From contig NZ_AP019860.1 of the NCBI RefSeq assembly GCF_009002475.1, positions 930,001-994,000 on the forward strand: a stretch of DNA of 64,000 nucleotides. Reading direction: 5' to 3'. Origin of the DNA: Candidatus Uabimicrobium amorphum (GTDB lineage Bacteria > Planctomycetota > Uabimicrobiia > Uabimicrobiales > Uabimicrobiaceae). Positions 34,610-42,676 of the stretch are shown one piece after another. Position 1 is the stretch's first letter, and the number at the start of each line of letters is the position of its first letter. The notes beneath the pieces were generated by a model. The model was not told the DNA's origin and did not search any database. It saw only the letters and a program-made list of their open reading frames with translations. Position numbers and translations under genes: made by a program.

Positions 34610-35572
34610 ATGTCACAGCAAAGCGATATTAGCAAATTGCTAAAAAAAATGTATACAAATTCCGTCCACCTTGAAGAGTGGAGAGAAAATCCAAAAGAAA
34701 CAACCGAAAAGTGGCAAATTACAGTTGACGAACAAAATCTAGATACAATTAAAACGGTCGTTGACCATATTAGCACTAATTTAGAACAAGTGCAGGAAGT
34801 ACGCTATGTCAACCAATATACTGTAAAAAAAATTAGTGATATGACACGTCATGGAGTTTTTTCTTACTACATGATGATGGCACTGCATATCGTTACTTTT
34901 ATCGTTGGTATTGTGGTTTTTTGTTTTGGTATATATGCCTTCTTCCAGGGTCATGCCATACTAGGCTGTTTTTTATCTTTCTTGAGTGCGATTCCTGTGG
35001 GCTATTTTTTACTCACAAAACCATTACAAGAACTCAATGCCAATATCGGTAACCTTGTGCAAATGCAAGTAGCCCTAGGGGCATGGTTTAACGAAATGAC
35101 CTACTGGCAAGTATATGCAAAAGAGCCAGATCTTGAAGAACGACAAATGGTTGCTCAGACAATGCGCGATGCAACGAAGTGGGCGGTTATGCTCATTGAA
35201 GATTACACCTCTCATCGAAGTGAAAAACGTGCTTCCGGAAAATCATATGCAGAAGTTATTGACAAAATTCGTGGTCTTGCCGAAAAATGGAAAAGCGATA
35301 AGAGTAGCCAAGATCGTCTTCTTTTAGAGAAAAAAGAACCTAAAAACAGTACAACCGCAGAAAAAAAATCAAGTTCTGATGAGTCACCGCGCGAAGAAAA
35401 AGCAGAGACTGAAGACTCCAAAAAAGAAGATACCACACCAAAAGATGAGGAAAAAGAAAATAGCTCTAACGAAGAAGAAAAGAAAGAACAAACTAAAGAT
35501 GAAGCTGCAGAAGATGTAGACAAAAAAGAAAAAGGCAATCATGACGAAAAGAGAAAGAGCAAAAAAGATTAG
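34610..35572 (+). CDS. Two-TM membrane protein with charged disordered tail
   Basis: The 320-residue protein has a soluble helical N-terminus (1-80) and two membrane helices at about 85-110 (MMMALHIVTFIVGIVVFCFG) and 120-140. A helical stretch of 60 residues follows, and the last 100 residues consist almost only of Lys, Glu, Asp and Ser. The double helix with the SAIPVGYFLL turn resembles membrane modules associated with TRADD-N-like domains, but this is a weak match. The last 32 bases overlap the nth gene start, so the genes are coupled. It closes the pilT cluster. Confidence 0.7.
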   Translation: MSQQSDISKLLKKMYTNSVHLEEWRENPKETTEKWQITVDEQNLDTIKTVVDHISTNLEQVQEVRYVNQYTVKKISDMTRHGVFSYYMMMALHIVTFIVGIVVFCFGIYAFFQGHAILGCFLSFLSAIPVGYFLLTKPLQELNANIGNLVQMQVALGAWFNEMTYWQVYAKEPDLEERQMVAQTMRDATKWAVMLIEDYTSHRSEKRASGKSYAEVIDKIRGLAEKWKSDKSSQDRLLLEKKEPKNSTTAEKKSSSDESPREEKAETEDSKKEDTTPKDEEKENSSNEEEKKEQTKDEAAEDVDKKEKGNHDEKRKSKKD

Positions 35573-36155
35573 GGTTATACTCGAAGACTTGTATCCCGAG
35601 ACACCCGTTCCTCTGGATCACAAAGATTCATTTACACTACTCATCGCCGTACTATTGTCTGCACAATGTACGGATGTTCGTGTGAATCAAATTACACCCA
35701 AGTTGTTTGCCAAAGCAGATACACCACATAAGATGATAAAGCTACGCTACAAACAAATTGAAAATATTATTCGCCCATGTGGATTAGCACCTCGAAAAGC
35801 GAAAGCTATTCGCGACCTTTCTCAAATATTGATTGATAAATATGATGCACAAGTACCTCCAGATATAGATGCCTTGGAGGAATTACCAGGAGTGGGTCAT
35901 AAAACAGCATCTGTTGTTATGAGCCAGGCATTTAACGTGCCCGCATTTCCGGTGGATACTCATATCCACCGTTGCGCCGAACGTTGGAAACTGTCTAGTG
36001 GGAAATCAGTTGTACAAACAGAAAGAGATCTAAAAAAAATATATGCAAAAAAATATTGGCAAAAACTGCACTTGCAAATTATTTTTTTCGGCCGTGAGTA
36101 TTGCAAAGCTAGAGGACATGAAGCAGAAAAGTGCCCCATTTGCTCTTGGATTTGA
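35541..36155 (+). CDS. nth: Endonuclease III (DNA glycosylase/AP lyase)
   Basis: The 204-residue enzyme excises oxidised pyrimidines in base-excision repair. The helix-hairpin-helix is ELPGVGHKTASVV with catalytic Lys121, and the catalytic Asp139 is in PVDTHIHR. The Fe-S loop is unusual. E. coli has four Cys in a C-x6-C-x2-C-x5-C pattern; here only three are seen (YCKARGHEAEKCPIC) and the chain ends two residues after SWI begins. The cluster may therefore be absent or incomplete. Its start lies 32 bases inside the preceding gene. It is followed 21 bases later by the HPPD gene. Confidence 0.93.
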   Translation: MTKRERAKKIRVILEDLYPETPVPLDHKDSFTLLIAVLLSAQCTDVRVNQITPKLFAKADTPHKMIKLRYKQIENIIRPCGLAPRKAKAIRDLSQILIDKYDAQVPPDIDALEELPGVGHKTASVVMSQAFNVPAFPVDTHIHRCAERWKLSSGKSVVQTERDLKKIYAKKYWQKLHLQIIFFGREYCKARGHEAEKCPICSWI

Positions 36156-36176
36156 TTTTATAGAAAGAGATTAAAC

Positions 36177-37265
36177 ATGACAACACCATTTCAATTACTT
36201 GGTTTCGACCATGTACGTTTTATTGTTGGCAATGCTAAACAAGCTGCTCATTATTACCAAAGTATTTTTGGTTTTGAGCAAGTGGCTTATGAAGGTTTAG
36301 AAACTGGTAGTCGTGATCAGGTCACATACGTTATGAAACAAAATGATATTTACTTTTTGTTGACTTCCCCTCTTCATGCTCAGAGCGAACTTAACGAGCA
36401 CATCCGTTTACACGGAGATGGAGTACAAGATGTTGCTTATACTGTTGACGATGCAAAGAAAGCATGGGAAGTGACCACATCGCGTGGTGCCACTTCTATA
36501 AGAGAGCCTCAAGTAATTGAAGACGAAAACGGCTCTATTGTGATGGCATCGATAAAAAGTTATGGCGATGTCATTCATACTTTTGTCGAACGCAAGAACT
36601 ACAAGGGATTTTTACCCGGTTATAAAAAAAGCAATTCCACCGCAAAAGTCAATCCTACAGGGCTGAATTTTATTGACCATATTGTGGGAAATCAGCCAGA
36701 TGGTGACATGGAAAAAATTGTCAGTTGGTACGAAAAAATATTTGACTTCCATCGGTTTTGGACAGCCGACGACAAAGATATTTCGACCGAATTTACTTCT
36801 TTGCGTTCTATTGTTGTGGCAAGTGAGAATCACAAAGTGAAAATGCCGATCAACGAACCTGCAGAAGGAATTAAGAAGTCACAAATTCAAGAATTTGTCG
36901 AATTCTACTCTGGAGCAGGTGTACAACACATTGCGTTTGCTACAGACGATATTATTACCACTGTAAAAAAGCTACGTGAGAACGGCCTTGATTGTTTACC
37001 GACACCCAAGACATATTACGAAAATTTAGAGGAACGTGTCGGAAAAATAGACGAAGATATGGAAGTGATCTCTGACCTAGGCATTTTAATTGATCGCGAT
37101 GAGCAAGGGTATTTATTGCAAATATTTACGCGTCCCATTCAAGATCGACCAACTCTTTTCTTTGAAATCATTCAAAGAAAAGGAGCGGAAAGTTTCGGCA
37201 AAGGAAACTTCAAAGCTTTATTTCAGTCTATCGAGCGCGAACAAGCCCGTCGCGGTACTCTGTAG
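36177..37265 (+). CDS. hppD: 4-hydroxyphenylpyruvate dioxygenase
   Basis: This 362-residue member of the VOC superfamily converts 4-hydroxyphenylpyruvate to homogentisate in tyrosine breakdown. The two-repeat fold is visible, and the Fe(II) ligands are present in the expected places: His in LNFIDHIVGNQ, His in GVQHIAFATDDI, and Glu in TLFFEIIQRKG. The conserved C-terminal GYLLQIFTRP precedes the Glu. The next gene, acetoacetyl-CoA synthetase, begins 12 bases downstream. Homogentisate dioxygenase and the later steps are not in the window. A hydroxymandelate synthase is possible but less likely. Confidence 0.93.
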   Translation: MTTPFQLLGFDHVRFIVGNAKQAAHYYQSIFGFEQVAYEGLETGSRDQVTYVMKQNDIYFLLTSPLHAQSELNEHIRLHGDGVQDVAYTVDDAKKAWEVTTSRGATSIREPQVIEDENGSIVMASIKSYGDVIHTFVERKNYKGFLPGYKKSNSTAKVNPTGLNFIDHIVGNQPDGDMEKIVSWYEKIFDFHRFWTADDKDISTEFTSLRSIVVASENHKVKMPINEPAEGIKKSQIQEFVEFYSGAGVQHIAFATDDIITTVKKLRENGLDCLPTPKTYYENLEERVGKIDEDMEVISDLGILIDRDEQGYLLQIFTRPIQDRPTLFFEIIQRKGAESFGKGNFKALFQSIEREQARRGTL

Positions 37266-37277
37266 AAGGGAATCATA

Positions 37278-39224
37278 ATGCAAAAACCACTTTGGACACC
37301 GAGTGCTGAGCGCGTTAAAAACTCTAATATGCAAAAGTTTATAGACGTATTGCGCCAAGACGGCACGGAAGTCGGTACTTATGAAAATCTCCATCAATGG
37401 TCCATTGAACATTTGGGCAAATTTTGGGAAAAAGTGTGGGATTTTGTAGAAATTAGAGCAAGTAAACCTTTTGAAAGCGCTTTAGTACAAGGTGAGAAAA
37501 TGCGCGATACAAAATGGTTTACTGGTGCCAAACTCAATTTCGCCGAAAATCTACTTCGCTACCGCGATGACCGTATTGCTATTGTATTCCGAGGCGAAGA
37601 TCAGGTGCAGCGTTCGATTTCTTATAAGGACTTGTATGCATCTGTAGCGAAGTTAGCCACGGCTCTTAAAGACCAAGGTGTTCAAAGCGGTGACCGCGTT
37701 GCTGGATTCATGCCAAATATGTTGGAGACTGTTGTGGCGATGTTGGCCACCACAAGTCTTGGAGCCGTGTGGTCGTCTTGTTCTCCTGATTTTGGGATGA
37801 AAGGTGTTCTTGACCGATTTGGTCAAATACAACCCAAAGTATTGTTTACGGCAAACGGCTACTATTACAATGGTAAGCAAAATGACTCTTTACAAAGAGT
37901 ACAACAAGTCGTCGAAAAGTTACCTTCTATTGAAAAAGTCGTTGTGATCAACTATTTGCCCGACAACAAAGAGATTTCGCATATCAATAATAGCGTTCAC
38001 TATGAAGATTTTGTTGACAATAGTGCCGAAGAACTTGAGTTTGTACAGGTCCCTTTTGATCACCCACTATACATTATGTATTCCTCTGGAACAACAGGCT
38101 TACCAAAGTGTATGGTTCAAAGTGTGGGAGGGATACTTATTAACCACCTCAAGGAACTCGTTCTTCATGTAGATGTAAAACGCGAAGATGTCATTTTTTA
38201 CTACACCACTTGTGGGTGGATGATGTGGAATTGGCTGGTGAGTTCTCTGGCAACAGGGGCTACGGTTCTTCTCTACGATGGCTCTCCCTTTTTTCCCGAA
38301 GGAGATAGCTTGTGGAAAATGGCGGAAAAAGAGCGTATCACTATTTTTGGAACGAGCGCGCGTTATTTGACGGCATTGCAGCAAAAAGTTATACATCCCA
38401 AAGAGTCGGCAAACTTAAGTGAATTAAAAGCTATTTTGTCCACAGGCTCACCACTTCCCGAAGAGAGTTTTTATTTTGTACATAAACATATCAAAGAAGA
38501 TGTACATCTCGCCTCCATTTCTGGTGGTACGGATCTCAACGGATGTTTTGTTGGCGGAAATCCCCTTTCGGCTGTTTTTCCAGGAGAAATTCAAGGGAAA
38601 TGTTTGGGAATGGACGTCGTTGCTTATGATAGCGAGGGAAATGAAGTTACCGAGCAGAAGGGCGAGTTGGTGTGTCGTTCTCCTTTTCCGTCGATGCCCA
38701 TCTACTTTTGGAATGATGAAGATGGTTCGCGCTACACCAAAGCATACTTTGCCGTATACGAAGATACATGGCGACACGGTGACTATATAGAAATTACACA
38801 AAGTAACGGAGTTATTATTTATGGTCGTTCCGACGCCACTTTAAACCCTGGAGGAGTACGTATTGGTACAGCGGAAATCTATCGCCAAGTAGAAGCGCTT
38901 GAGGAAATCGAAGATAGCGTAGTTGTCGGTCAGGAGTGGCAAAATGATACACGCGTTGTATTGTTTGTTAAGATGGTAGAAGGCAAAGTACTCGACGAAA
39001 CTCTGTGTAATAGTATAAAGAATACCATTCGCCAAAATGCTTCGATTCGCCACGTACCAGCAAAGATTATCGCTGTAGATGATATTCCCTATACAATTAG
39101 TATGAAAAAAGTGGAAATTGCGGTTCGTGAAATTATTCATGGACGACCAGTGTACAACCAAGACGCGCTAAAAAATCCCGAATCACTGGAACTTTACAAA
39201 AATATTTCTGAATTACAAGAATAA
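37278..39224 (+). CDS. Acetoacetyl-CoA synthetase
   Basis: The 648-residue enzyme belongs to the AMP-forming ligase superfamily. It has the AMP-binding loop YSSGTTGLPKCMVQS, the acetoacetate-CoA ligase hallmark TTCGWMMWNWLVSSL, the SGGTDLNGCF stretch and the C-terminal GRSDATLNPGGVRIGTAEIY hinge. It activates acetoacetate with ATP and CoA. Acetoacetate is an end product of tyrosine, phenylalanine and leucine breakdown, matching the flanking HPPD and amino-acid dehydrogenase genes (12-base gaps on both sides). Typical length for the family. Confidence 0.92.
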   Translation: MQKPLWTPSAERVKNSNMQKFIDVLRQDGTEVGTYENLHQWSIEHLGKFWEKVWDFVEIRASKPFESALVQGEKMRDTKWFTGAKLNFAENLLRYRDDRIAIVFRGEDQVQRSISYKDLYASVAKLATALKDQGVQSGDRVAGFMPNMLETVVAMLATTSLGAVWSSCSPDFGMKGVLDRFGQIQPKVLFTANGYYYNGKQNDSLQRVQQVVEKLPSIEKVVVINYLPDNKEISHINNSVHYEDFVDNSAEELEFVQVPFDHPLYIMYSSGTTGLPKCMVQSVGGILINHLKELVLHVDVKREDVIFYYTTCGWMMWNWLVSSLATGATVLLYDGSPFFPEGDSLWKMAEKERITIFGTSARYLTALQQKVIHPKESANLSELKAILSTGSPLPEESFYFVHKHIKEDVHLASISGGTDLNGCFVGGNPLSAVFPGEIQGKCLGMDVVAYDSEGNEVTEQKGELVCRSPFPSMPIYFWNDEDGSRYTKAYFAVYEDTWRHGDYIEITQSNGVIIYGRSDATLNPGGVRIGTAEIYRQVEALEEIEDSVVVGQEWQNDTRVVLFVKMVEGKVLDETLCNSIKNTIRQNASIRHVPAKIIAVDDIPYTISMKKVEIAVREIIHGRPVYNQDALKNPESLELYKNISELQE

Positions 39225-39236
39225 GGATATAAATTT

Positions 39237-40547
39237 ATGGTGAATTTGCTTCAATCTTCGCCAGACGAGTTTGTTCAATTTTTAAAAAGTAACGGCATTA
39301 AACGTTTTTACTTCATCCACAATGAAAATGAGTGTCGCGCTTCTCATCCCGAGCTACAGCCTCTTTGCGATTTTTTTAACAGTGACAAGCGAGACTATGA
39401 ACAACACGAAGGCATTTTTTTCGAATTATTAGAAGAATATGATATTCTCCAAGGAGCTTTCGTCCACAGAACTTGTCGTGGCCAGGGGGCAGGAGGAACG
39501 AGATTTTGGAGTTATGATACCACCGAAGATTTTTTAAGAGACGGTCTTCGCTTATCCAAGGGCATGACGCATAAAAATGCTTTGGCCGGTTTGTGGTGGG
39601 GAGGCGGTAAAGGGGTGATTGTTGACAACCCTAAAATCGATAAACGCGATGCAGGAGTAAGAGAAAAAATATTTCAATCTTATGGAAAGTTCATCACATC
39701 GTTAAATGGTTGTTATATTACCGCAGAGGACGTTGGAACTACCCCTACGGACATCGGAAATATTTTTACCAAGACGCGATTTGTCACCTGTATTCCACCT
39801 GGTGTTGGAGGAAGTGGTAACCCTTCTTCAGCAACGGCAAAAGGTGTGTTATGTGGTATGGAAGCCGCCGCTGAATTTCGTTTTAAAGAGAGTTTAGAAG
39901 GAAAAACCGTCGTTGTTCAAGGTATGGGGCATGTCGGAATAGAGCTTATACGTCTTTTATTCGAGAAAAAAGTGGCGAAGGTCATTGGTAGTGATATTTT
40001 TCCGGAGTCGATAGAGCGCGCACAGCAGCAATTTGCAGGGCACAACTTGGAGACGATTCTCTCATCGAAAAATGACAATTCGCTTTTGGCAACAGAATGC
40101 GATATCTTTGCTCCGTGTGCTACAGGCGGAATTCTCTGCCCAGAAACAATTGAAAAATTAAATACAAAGATTGTTTGCGGGGCGGCGAACAACCAGTTGG
40201 AAGATGCCACGCGCGATGATAAATTGCTGTTTGAGCGAAAAATCTACTATGTTCCCGACTTTTTGGTAAATCGTATGGGAATTGTGAATTGCTCCAATGA
40301 ACAGTATGGATACATCAATGAAGATCCTTTTTCTAAGCGACACCTCGACAAAAATTGGGATCAATCTGTGTACAACATGACTCTCAAAACTTTAAAGTTA
40401 GCCGAAGAAAATGGAACTCCTCCTGGTCAGACTGCCGTAGAATTAGCCACCGAGTTTTCTTTTGAGCAACATCCTATTTTTGGGCATCGTGGTCAACAAA
40501 TTATAGATTCTCTTGTCAAAAATGAATGGCATAGAAAAGGTGAGTAA
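39237..40547 (+). CDS. Glu/Leu/Phe/Val-type amino-acid dehydrogenase
   Basis: The 436-residue enzyme catalyses NAD(P)-dependent oxidative deamination of an amino acid. The catalytic Lys lies in WWGGGKGVIVDNPK. The Rossmann NAD motif is KTVVVQGMGHVGIEL. GGSGNPSSATAKGVLCGM belongs to the family's leucine/phenylalanine branch. Given the HPPD gene two genes upstream, phenylalanine or leucine is a plausible substrate, feeding the same pathway. Length (436) is longer than most leucine dehydrogenases. Substrate choice cannot be settled from sequence alone. Confidence 0.85.
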   Translation: MVNLLQSSPDEFVQFLKSNGIKRFYFIHNENECRASHPELQPLCDFFNSDKRDYEQHEGIFFELLEEYDILQGAFVHRTCRGQGAGGTRFWSYDTTEDFLRDGLRLSKGMTHKNALAGLWWGGGKGVIVDNPKIDKRDAGVREKIFQSYGKFITSLNGCYITAEDVGTTPTDIGNIFTKTRFVTCIPPGVGGSGNPSSATAKGVLCGMEAAAEFRFKESLEGKTVVVQGMGHVGIELIRLLFEKKVAKVIGSDIFPESIERAQQQFAGHNLETILSSKNDNSLLATECDIFAPCATGGILCPETIEKLNTKIVCGAANNQLEDATRDDKLLFERKIYYVPDFLVNRMGIVNCSNEQYGYINEDPFSKRHLDKNWDQSVYNMTLKTLKLAEENGTPPGQTAVELATEFSFEQHPIFGHRGQQIIDSLVKNEWHRKGE

Positions 40548-40548
40548 A

Positions 40549-41565
40549 ATGAGCGAAAACATATTGGATGTCGTCATTATCGGTTCTGGGTGTGCGGGAC
40601 ATACTGCGGCCATTTATGCTGCGAGAGCAAATTTGAATCCTTTGGTTTTTGAAGGTCACGAACCCGGTGGACAGCTAAGTTTGACAAGTTCCGTAGAGAA
40701 CTACCCAGGATTTCCGGAAGGAATCAACGGTTTTGAGTTGATGGATCGCATGAAGAAACAGGCAAGTAGTTTTGGCGCGAAGTACGTGATGGAGGTTATC
40801 AAAGAAGTTGACCTGCAACAGCGTCCTTTTAAAATTAGCGCAGAAGGTGGTGAATATCTAGCACAGACATTGATCATTGCTTCCGGAGCAAGAGCCAAGC
40901 TTCTCGATATTCCCGGCGAAAAAGAATTTTTTGGCAAAACTGTCTCCACATGTGCGACATGTGACGGTGCTCTTTATCGAGACAAAACTGTCATCGTTGT
41001 TGGCGGAGGTGATACGGCAATGGAAGACGCGACTTTTCTAACGCGCTTTGCCAAAGAAGTGCACTTAGTGCACCGCCGCGATAAATTTCGCGCTTCGAAG
41101 ATAATGCAAGACCGCGCTCTGAATAATCCTAAAATAACCGTGCACTGGAACAGTGCGGTTACGGAAATTTGCGGTGAGGGAAACAATGTGAGTCATGTGA
41201 GGTTGGCGAAACATCCCAAGGGAAGTCCTGCTCAGAAGTTACAAGAACATGATGGTAATGCTGAAAGTGCTGGCGTTACTATTGATGAATTTAAATGCGA
41301 CGGAGTATTTATCGCCATTGGTCACATTCCGAATATTGAATTTCTACATGGAAAACTAGCGACGAATAATGATGGCTACATTGTCCCGTCGCACAACGAC
41401 GCAAACTGTGCCTCTTGCGATGTGGAAACCGCCATCCCCGGGGTTTTTGCCGCAGGAGATGTCGTTGACTGGCAATTCCAACAAGCGGTTACCGCTGCAG
41501 GTATGGGATGCAAGGCCGCAATGGCCGCGGAGGAATTTCTTTCCCACCAAACACCGGAAAGTTAG
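40549..41565 (+). CDS. trxB: Thioredoxin reductase
   Basis: Starting at ATG 40549, one base after the preceding stop, with an AAAAGGTGAG ribosome site, the product has 338 residues. The FAD-binding motif is VVIIGSGCAGHTAAIYAARA, the redox-active CxxC is CATC, and the second dinucleotide motif for NADPH is VIVVGGGDTAMEDATFL. The C-terminal FAD motif is IPGVFAAGDVVDW. The enzyme transfers electrons from NADPH to thioredoxin. No thioredoxin gene is near. It is the last gene of the catabolic run and is followed by a large repeat-filled gap. Confidence 0.95.
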   Translation: MSENILDVVIIGSGCAGHTAAIYAARANLNPLVFEGHEPGGQLSLTSSVENYPGFPEGINGFELMDRMKKQASSFGAKYVMEVIKEVDLQQRPFKISAEGGEYLAQTLIIASGARAKLLDIPGEKEFFGKTVSTCATCDGALYRDKTVIVVGGGDTAMEDATFLTRFAKEVHLVHRRDKFRASKIMQDRALNNPKITVHWNSAVTEICGEGNNVSHVRLAKHPKGSPAQKLQEHDGNAESAGVTIDEFKCDGVFIAIGHIPNIEFLHGKLATNNDGYIVPSHNDANCASCDVETAIPGVFAAGDVVDWQFQQAVTAAGMGCKAAMAAEEFLSHQTPES

Positions 41566-41776
41566 TAGTTTGGAACATTGAAACTCAGCTAATCCTGAAG
41601 TATAGGAAATCGCTAGCATGCCCTCCCGCCGGCTAATCGCCGGCTGCCCTCCCACAGGAGGGCTTACGTAGTGCACTTCAAGAGAGAAAAAACGACACGT
41701 TGATGCGTTACAAATCCCATGTTTGTTTGACTCGAACCAAAGTTGCGTTTTTTCAACACTTTTTGAACTACGTCAA

Positions 41777-42050
41777 CTCCCCCAGTGGGGGCTGACAAGG
41801 GTAGGTTTTTGTTAAATACAGATAAATAAAAGAGATAAAAGCTTTTACACTAAAAAATCTCAAGGTTGTCATCCCTGGCTTGACCAGGGCCCCAGGCGCT
41901 TTCAAGTCGAATTTATATTGCTGGTTTCCTGCTTTCGCAGGAATGACCCCCCTGGGAAAATTTAGTTTGAAGCAATATCTGTTTTTAACTACAAGTACTT
42001 TTTATCAAATGTTTTACAAAAAACCTACCCCTAACACCCCAGTGGGGGAG
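41777..42050. mobile_element. MITE-like element with imperfect terminal inverted repeats
   Basis: The left end (41777-41817, CTCCCCCAGTGGGGG then GGGTAGGTTTTTGT) is matched in reverse by the right end (42016-42050, ACAAAAAACCTACCC then CCCCAGTGGGGGAG). About 28 of 34 positions agree. The interior is non-coding and carries two nested palindromes. No target duplication is obvious. Probably a non-autonomous element, perhaps an old one. Confidence 0.65.
41868..41947. repeat. Pair of REP-like palindromes (GTCATTCC family)
   Basis: GTCATCCCTGG at 41868 and CGCAGGAATGAC at 41936-41947 face each other. Each carries its own mini-hairpin (CCTGGCTTGACCAGG; CCTGCTTTCGCAGG). The GTCATTCCxGC...GCxGGAA form recurs at 60724-60746. 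Confidence 0.6.
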
Positions 42051-42144
42051 TAATCGGCGAAGCCGATTGTGGGGGCACCAAATACTAGAAAATCTCTGCT
42101 TAGAAAACATCCACCGATTTTAAATATACCTATAAAAAATACAA

Positions 42145-42174
42145 ACTATTTGTACGGTTTTTGTACTATTTGTA
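42145..42174 (+). promoter_or_regulatory. Two 10-bp direct repeats, 20 bp apart, next to a -35 box
   Basis: ACTATTTGTA occurs at 42145-42154 and again at 42165-42174. The start-to-start distance is exactly 20 bp, two helical turns, and the second copy abuts the -35 box. This is the usual placing of an activator's operator half-sites. Confidence 0.6.
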
Positions 42175-42204
42175 TTGACTTATGTAGCGAATTTTTTTTA
42201 AGAT
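42175..42204 (+). promoter_or_regulatory. Sigma-70 promoter of the VOC gene
   Basis: TTGACT (42175-42180) and TAAGAT (42199-42204) are separated by 18 bases. The VOC start codon lies 43 bases after the -10 box, with AAGGAG at 42236-42241. Confidence 0.75.
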
Positions 42205-42247
42205 ATAGGTATAACTAAATTTAGGTAATTACCTTAAGGAGAAAAAT

Positions 42248-42619
42248 ATGGAGTTGGGAGCTTTTTCCGTAAGTTTGAGTGTCAAGGATATCAACGTTTC
42301 CAAAGAGTTTTATGAAAAATTGGGTTTTGCGATGGTCGGAGGAGATGTTGCGCAAAATTGGGCGATCATGCGCAATGGAGACCACACCATTGGATTATTC
42401 CAAGGGATGTTTGAAAAAAATGCGATGACTTTTAATCCTGGATGGGACAAGACCTGTAACAAACTTGATTCATTCGCAGACGTTCGCGAGCTACAAAAGA
42501 AGTTTAAGGCCGCGGGAGTTGAGATCAAAGATGAAGTGGATGAGAGTACGAGTGGTCCGGGCAACTTTAGTGTTGTTGATCCCGACGGTAATCCGATACT
42601 ATTTGATCAGCATGTGTAG
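42248..42619 (+). CDS. VOC-superfamily (glyoxalase/bleomycin-resistance-like) protein
   Basis: The 123-residue protein is a single vicinal-oxygen-chelate domain of two beta-alpha-beta-beta units. Family features are FSVSLSVKDINVSKEFYEKLGF at the start and VVDPDGNPILFDQ at the end. It has a strong ribosome site and a good promoter. VOC proteins include glyoxalase I, antibiotic-binding proteins and ring-cleavage enzymes; this branch often acts as an unassigned stress or binding protein. The metal ligands of true glyoxalases are not clearly conserved, so activity is uncertain. It is a single-gene transcript between the direct-repeat promoter and the hairpin at 42631. Confidence 0.88.
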   Translation: MELGAFSVSLSVKDINVSKEFYEKLGFAMVGGDVAQNWAIMRNGDHTIGLFQGMFEKNAMTFNPGWDKTCNKLDSFADVRELQKKFKAAGVEIKDEVDESTSGPGNFSVVDPDGNPILFDQHV

Positions 42620-42630
42620 GTAGTTTCAAA

Positions 42631-42669
42631 CGTTCCCGATTTGGTACGTGTTTTGTTAAATCGGGAACG
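42631..42669. terminator. Hairpin between convergent VOC and SBP genes
   Basis: CGTTCCCGATTT (42631-42642) pairs exactly with AAATCGGGAACG (42658-42669). It lies between two genes that end towards each other, so a bidirectional terminator is likely. The GTTCCCGAT core is the same as in the hexamer hairpin at 5840-5897. Confidence 0.7.
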
Positions 42670-42676
42670 CATTGAG

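Larger units (their letters stand above)
41580..42170. other. Repeat-derived non-coding region
   Basis: No coding frame is supported. The region contains GC-rich palindromes just after trxB (the GCCGGC pair within 41625-41650; GCCCTCC with GGAGGGC near 41645-41663), a MITE-like element at 41777-42050, two REP-like palindromes inside it, and a GGCGAAGCC palindrome at about 42056. It then runs into the VOC-gene promoter. The GC-rich hairpins differ sharply in composition from the flanking AT-rich DNA. Confidence 0.75.

Noticed and set aside
41356..41676. Minus-strand frame ending in trxB
   Set aside because: Antisense to the conserved thioredoxin reductase C-terminus; starts inside GC-rich palindromes.
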